From Streptococcus suis (GTDB lineage: Bacteria > Bacillota > Bacilli > Lactobacillales > Streptococcaceae), in the NCBI RefSeq assembly GCF_002964575.1, contig NZ_POQQ01000060.1:62001-126000 (forward strand): a stretch of 64,000 nucleotides of DNA, read 5' to 3'. Numbering within the stretch: the first letter of the stretch is position 1; every line of letters starts with the position of its first letter. Made by a program: the position numbers and the translations under genes. Shown one piece after another: positions 62,415 to 64,000 of this stretch. Below the pieces are notes generated by a model. The model ran no database searches, had not been told where the DNA came from, and saw only the letters and a list, made by a program, of their open reading frames with translations.

Positions 62415-63155
62415 TTAATCTTCAATTTCTTTTCTGGGATTAACAGCCCCAACGATATAATCTTGAACTAAACCTGTGTCATCTAGTACAATTCCGTGGA
62501 GAACTCCGCCGTAAACAGCTCCACCATCAATCCCCATTTTCCCATCTGAACTGGTCCAGATTTGGCTAATGCGGAGCTTTGTTTGATAGAGGTTATAAAC
62601 AGGAGTATGCCCAAAGACAATCATCTTCCCTGTGGTATTTTCAGCCTCATGGAAAGGAGTTCTAAGCCAGACTTTATCATGATTGCTGGTTTCGCGCCAG
62701 TCCGGTAAGGTCAAGTCCACACCAGCATGTACAAAGATATATCCTTCTGTTTCCAGATGATAGGGACAAGATGTGACAAAATCAATCAGGTCCCCATATT
62801 GTTCCATCACTGCATTAGCATCTACCAATCCATCTACAGGAGCATCCAAGGGACGACCAAGAAGAGAGTTAATCGTCGTATCGCCACCATTTCTCCGATA
62901 GTGGTCATAGCGGTCAACCGGATCACGTAACCAAGCCAGAAACATCCGTTCATGATTGCCCGTTAAGCAAATCGCGCCCTTTTCCCGCACCAAGCTCCAG
63001 ACCAATTCCAAACAAGCTTTGGAATTTTCCCCGCGATCAATCAAGTCACCCAGAAAAATCAGCTGTTGTCGCTCTTCATTCCATTTCTTTAAAATATCAA
63101 GCAGGAGTTCAAACTTACCATGAACATCTCCTACTACAAAAAATTCTTTTTTCAT
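62415..63155 (-). CDS. Metallophosphoesterase (PPP-type serine/threonine or Ap4A phosphatase-like)
   Basis: 246 residues with the complete PPP signature: VVGDVHGKFELLLDILKKW, LGDLIDRGENSKACLELV and LTGNHERMFLAWL, then VFVHAG-like FVHAGVDLTLPDW and FGHTPVYN. Bacterial members act on phosphoproteins or diadenosine polyphosphates; which one cannot be told. Monocistronic, with terminators on both sides. Confidence 0.9.
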   Translation of the reverse strand: MKKEFFVVGDVHGKFELLLDILKKWNEERQQLIFLGDLIDRGENSKACLELVWSLVREKGAICLTGNHERMFLAWLRDPVDRYDHYRRNGGDTTINSLLGRPLDAPVDGLVDANAVMEQYGDLIDFVTSCPYHLETEGYIFVHAGVDLTLPDWRETSNHDKVWLRTPFHEAENTTGKMIVFGHTPVYNLYQTKLRISQIWTSSDGKMGIDGGAVYGGVLHGIVLDDTGLVQDYIVGAVNPRKEIED

Positions 63156-63187
63156 AGAAAATATTCTACCATATTTCTAATGGAAAG

Positions 63188-63217
63188 AAAAACTGACCGT
63201 TTTCCGATCAGTTTTTC
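63188..63217 (-). terminator. Terminator of the glucitol PTS genes
   Basis: AAAAACTGATCGG AAAA CGGTCAGTTTTT on the minus strand. Confidence 0.85.
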
Positions 63218-63229
63218 TTTTTAAGTCAT

Positions 63230-63595
63230 TCAAGCAAATATTTGAACCAAGCTATTCAACTGTACAACTGGGGAAATGGCTGTAGAAACATGAAGAGTTC
63301 CAGGTAAGGTCCCTTCTGTCGAGCCATCAAATGCAATGGTGATATGACCTAGAGCTGAAAGGTTTTGCTCTACGACAGAACCAACTGCTGTAATGGGATA
63401 CTCCACACCGTCAATGACCAAGCGCCCACCAACTTGGATAGAACCTGACAAATCCTTGTTGCTAATCTTGTAGCAGTAATCTGCCAAATCGATTGGTGCT
63501 TCCATGCCAAACAAAATCAGCATGTTCGCCTCTGCAATCATTTCTGGAGCTTGGGCTCCGATACTTACAATAGTTGCTTCAAAAATTTTTGTCAT
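63230..63595 (-). CDS. srlB: PTS glucitol/sorbitol-specific EIIA
   Basis: 121 residues. Phosphocarrier of the glucitol PTS: LILFGMEAPIDLADYCYKIS, YPITAVGSVVEQNLSALGHI and the end motif of the Gut family. The phosphorylated residue in this family is a His; GHITIAFDGS contains the best candidate. Downstream of the EIIBC gene, so the usual order srlE-srlB is kept. Confidence 0.9.
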   Translation of the reverse strand: MTKIFEATIVSIGAQAPEMIAEANMLILFGMEAPIDLADYCYKISNKDLSGSIQVGGRLVIDGVEYPITAVGSVVEQNLSALGHITIAFDGSTEGTLPGTLHVSTAISPVVQLNSLVQIFA

Positions 63596-63630
63596 TCTTC
63601 TATCCTATCCTATTCAATAAAAATTTTTGC

Positions 63631-64000
63631 TTAGCTGTACAAACCAAAACTTGCCAACCAAGCGACGATGACACGTGGGACACCGTTCAAAAAACGTGAG
63701 TAGAGTACCGCTGGTACACCAACTTCAACTGTTTCAGATTCTGCTTCTGATAAACCAAGGGCTACCGGAATAAAGTCACAACCATTTTGCGTATTGATAG
63801 CAAAGAGGGCTGGGAGAGCCATTTGTGGCGGAATGTTACCCTTGCCAATTTCCACACCAATTAAGGTACCAATGATTTGACTGATAACAGCACCTGGGCC
63901 CAAGAGTGGAGAAAGGAATGGCAGAGAGCAAATGAAACCAATCAGAATCAAGCCCCATACATTACCAGCCAGTGGCACCATGAGTTTTGCCAACCAGTTT
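63631..64000 (-). CDS. srlE: PTS glucitol/sorbitol EIIB(C) component (partial)
   Basis: The C-terminal ~122 residues are visible; the gene continues past the window edge. Membrane segment [20 protein letters not shown], conserved [20 protein letters not shown] and [20 protein letters not shown] identify the GutE family. Forms the sugar-recognising membrane unit with EIIC and the EIIA encoded 35 nt downstream. Confidence 0.88.
   Translation of the reverse strand, partial: NWLAKLMVPLAGNVWGLILIGFICSLPFLSPLLGPGAVISQIIGTLIGVEIGKGNIPPQMALPALFAINTQNGCDFIPVALGLSEAESETVEVGVPAVLYSRFLNGVPRVIVAWLASFGLYS

Overview
The window looks like a chromosomal segment of a low-GC Firmicute of the genus Streptococcus, most probably Streptococcus suis. 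This rests on gene content and order (rnpA-yidC-khpB next to rpmH; dut-radA-carbonic anhydrase; tatD-rnmV ... rsmA; rsgA-rpe-thiamine pyrophosphokinase-rmuC-yhaM), on streptococcal protein sequences, on extended -10 promoters of the TGGTATAAT type, and on a BOX-like intergenic repeat. The species call is an inference; no database was searched.

Layout. 1-3.4 kb: penicillin-binding protein 2A (cut by the window edge), a ferredoxin-NADP reductase and an RluA-type pseudouridine synthase. 3.4-11.3 kb: an accessory zone around purR. On one side are decayed modules of what looks like a type VII secretion (LXG-type) toxin locus: multi-pass membrane proteins sharing a C-terminal signature, preceded by toxin-tail fragments ending in WFGG and a DUF4176 chimera. 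On the other side are three tandem TipC-like proteins, a divergent fourth and a toxin-tail-like ORF, bracketed by 143-bp perfect direct repeats. 11.4-16.6 kb: a six-gene housekeeping operon. 16.7-23 kb: tRNA-Leu, an ABC exporter ending inside a BOX-like element, and a two-gene envelope operon (LTA-synthase-like sulfatase and a polytopic membrane protein) behind a promoter-plus-terminator leader. 23-29.4 kb: rsmA and rnmV with an accessory insert between them (SseB-like pair, Nudix, RelBE-type toxin-antitoxin, orphan). 29.4-32 kb: rpmH, khpB, yidC, rnpA.

32-43.4 kb: Nudix hydrolase, a MerR regulator divergent from a small membrane protein, S-methylmethionine uptake/use (mmuP-mmuM), gltX, an MFS transporter, a LytTR/LiaF-like regulatory pair, an AIM24-type protein with a 25-residue partner, carbonic anhydrase, radA (non-canonical ATC start) and dut. 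43.4-51.7 kb: a decayed integrated element (broken tyrosine integrase, HEPN-type DUF3644 protein, HTH protein), a nonsense-interrupted S41 peptidase, a 3'-end remnant of an ABC transporter gene, flavin reductases and a formate/nitrite transporter. 51.7-64 kb: a MarR-controlled heterodimeric ABC exporter, gpsA-galU with an intact ISL3-family insertion in the galU stop codon, a rhomboid protease, 5-formyltetrahydrofolate cyclo-ligase, the acetylase-branch lysine/diaminopimelate genes, a metallophosphatase and part of a glucitol PTS.

Two themes stand out. First, gene 3' ends are duplicated at the borders of inserted blocks (8.6/11.3 kb; 48.3/51.7 kb), which points to integration by recombination at gene ends. 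Second, four otherwise intact reading frames carry single in-frame stop codons (TAA, TGA, TAG, TGA), and the integrase carries a short frameshifting deletion.
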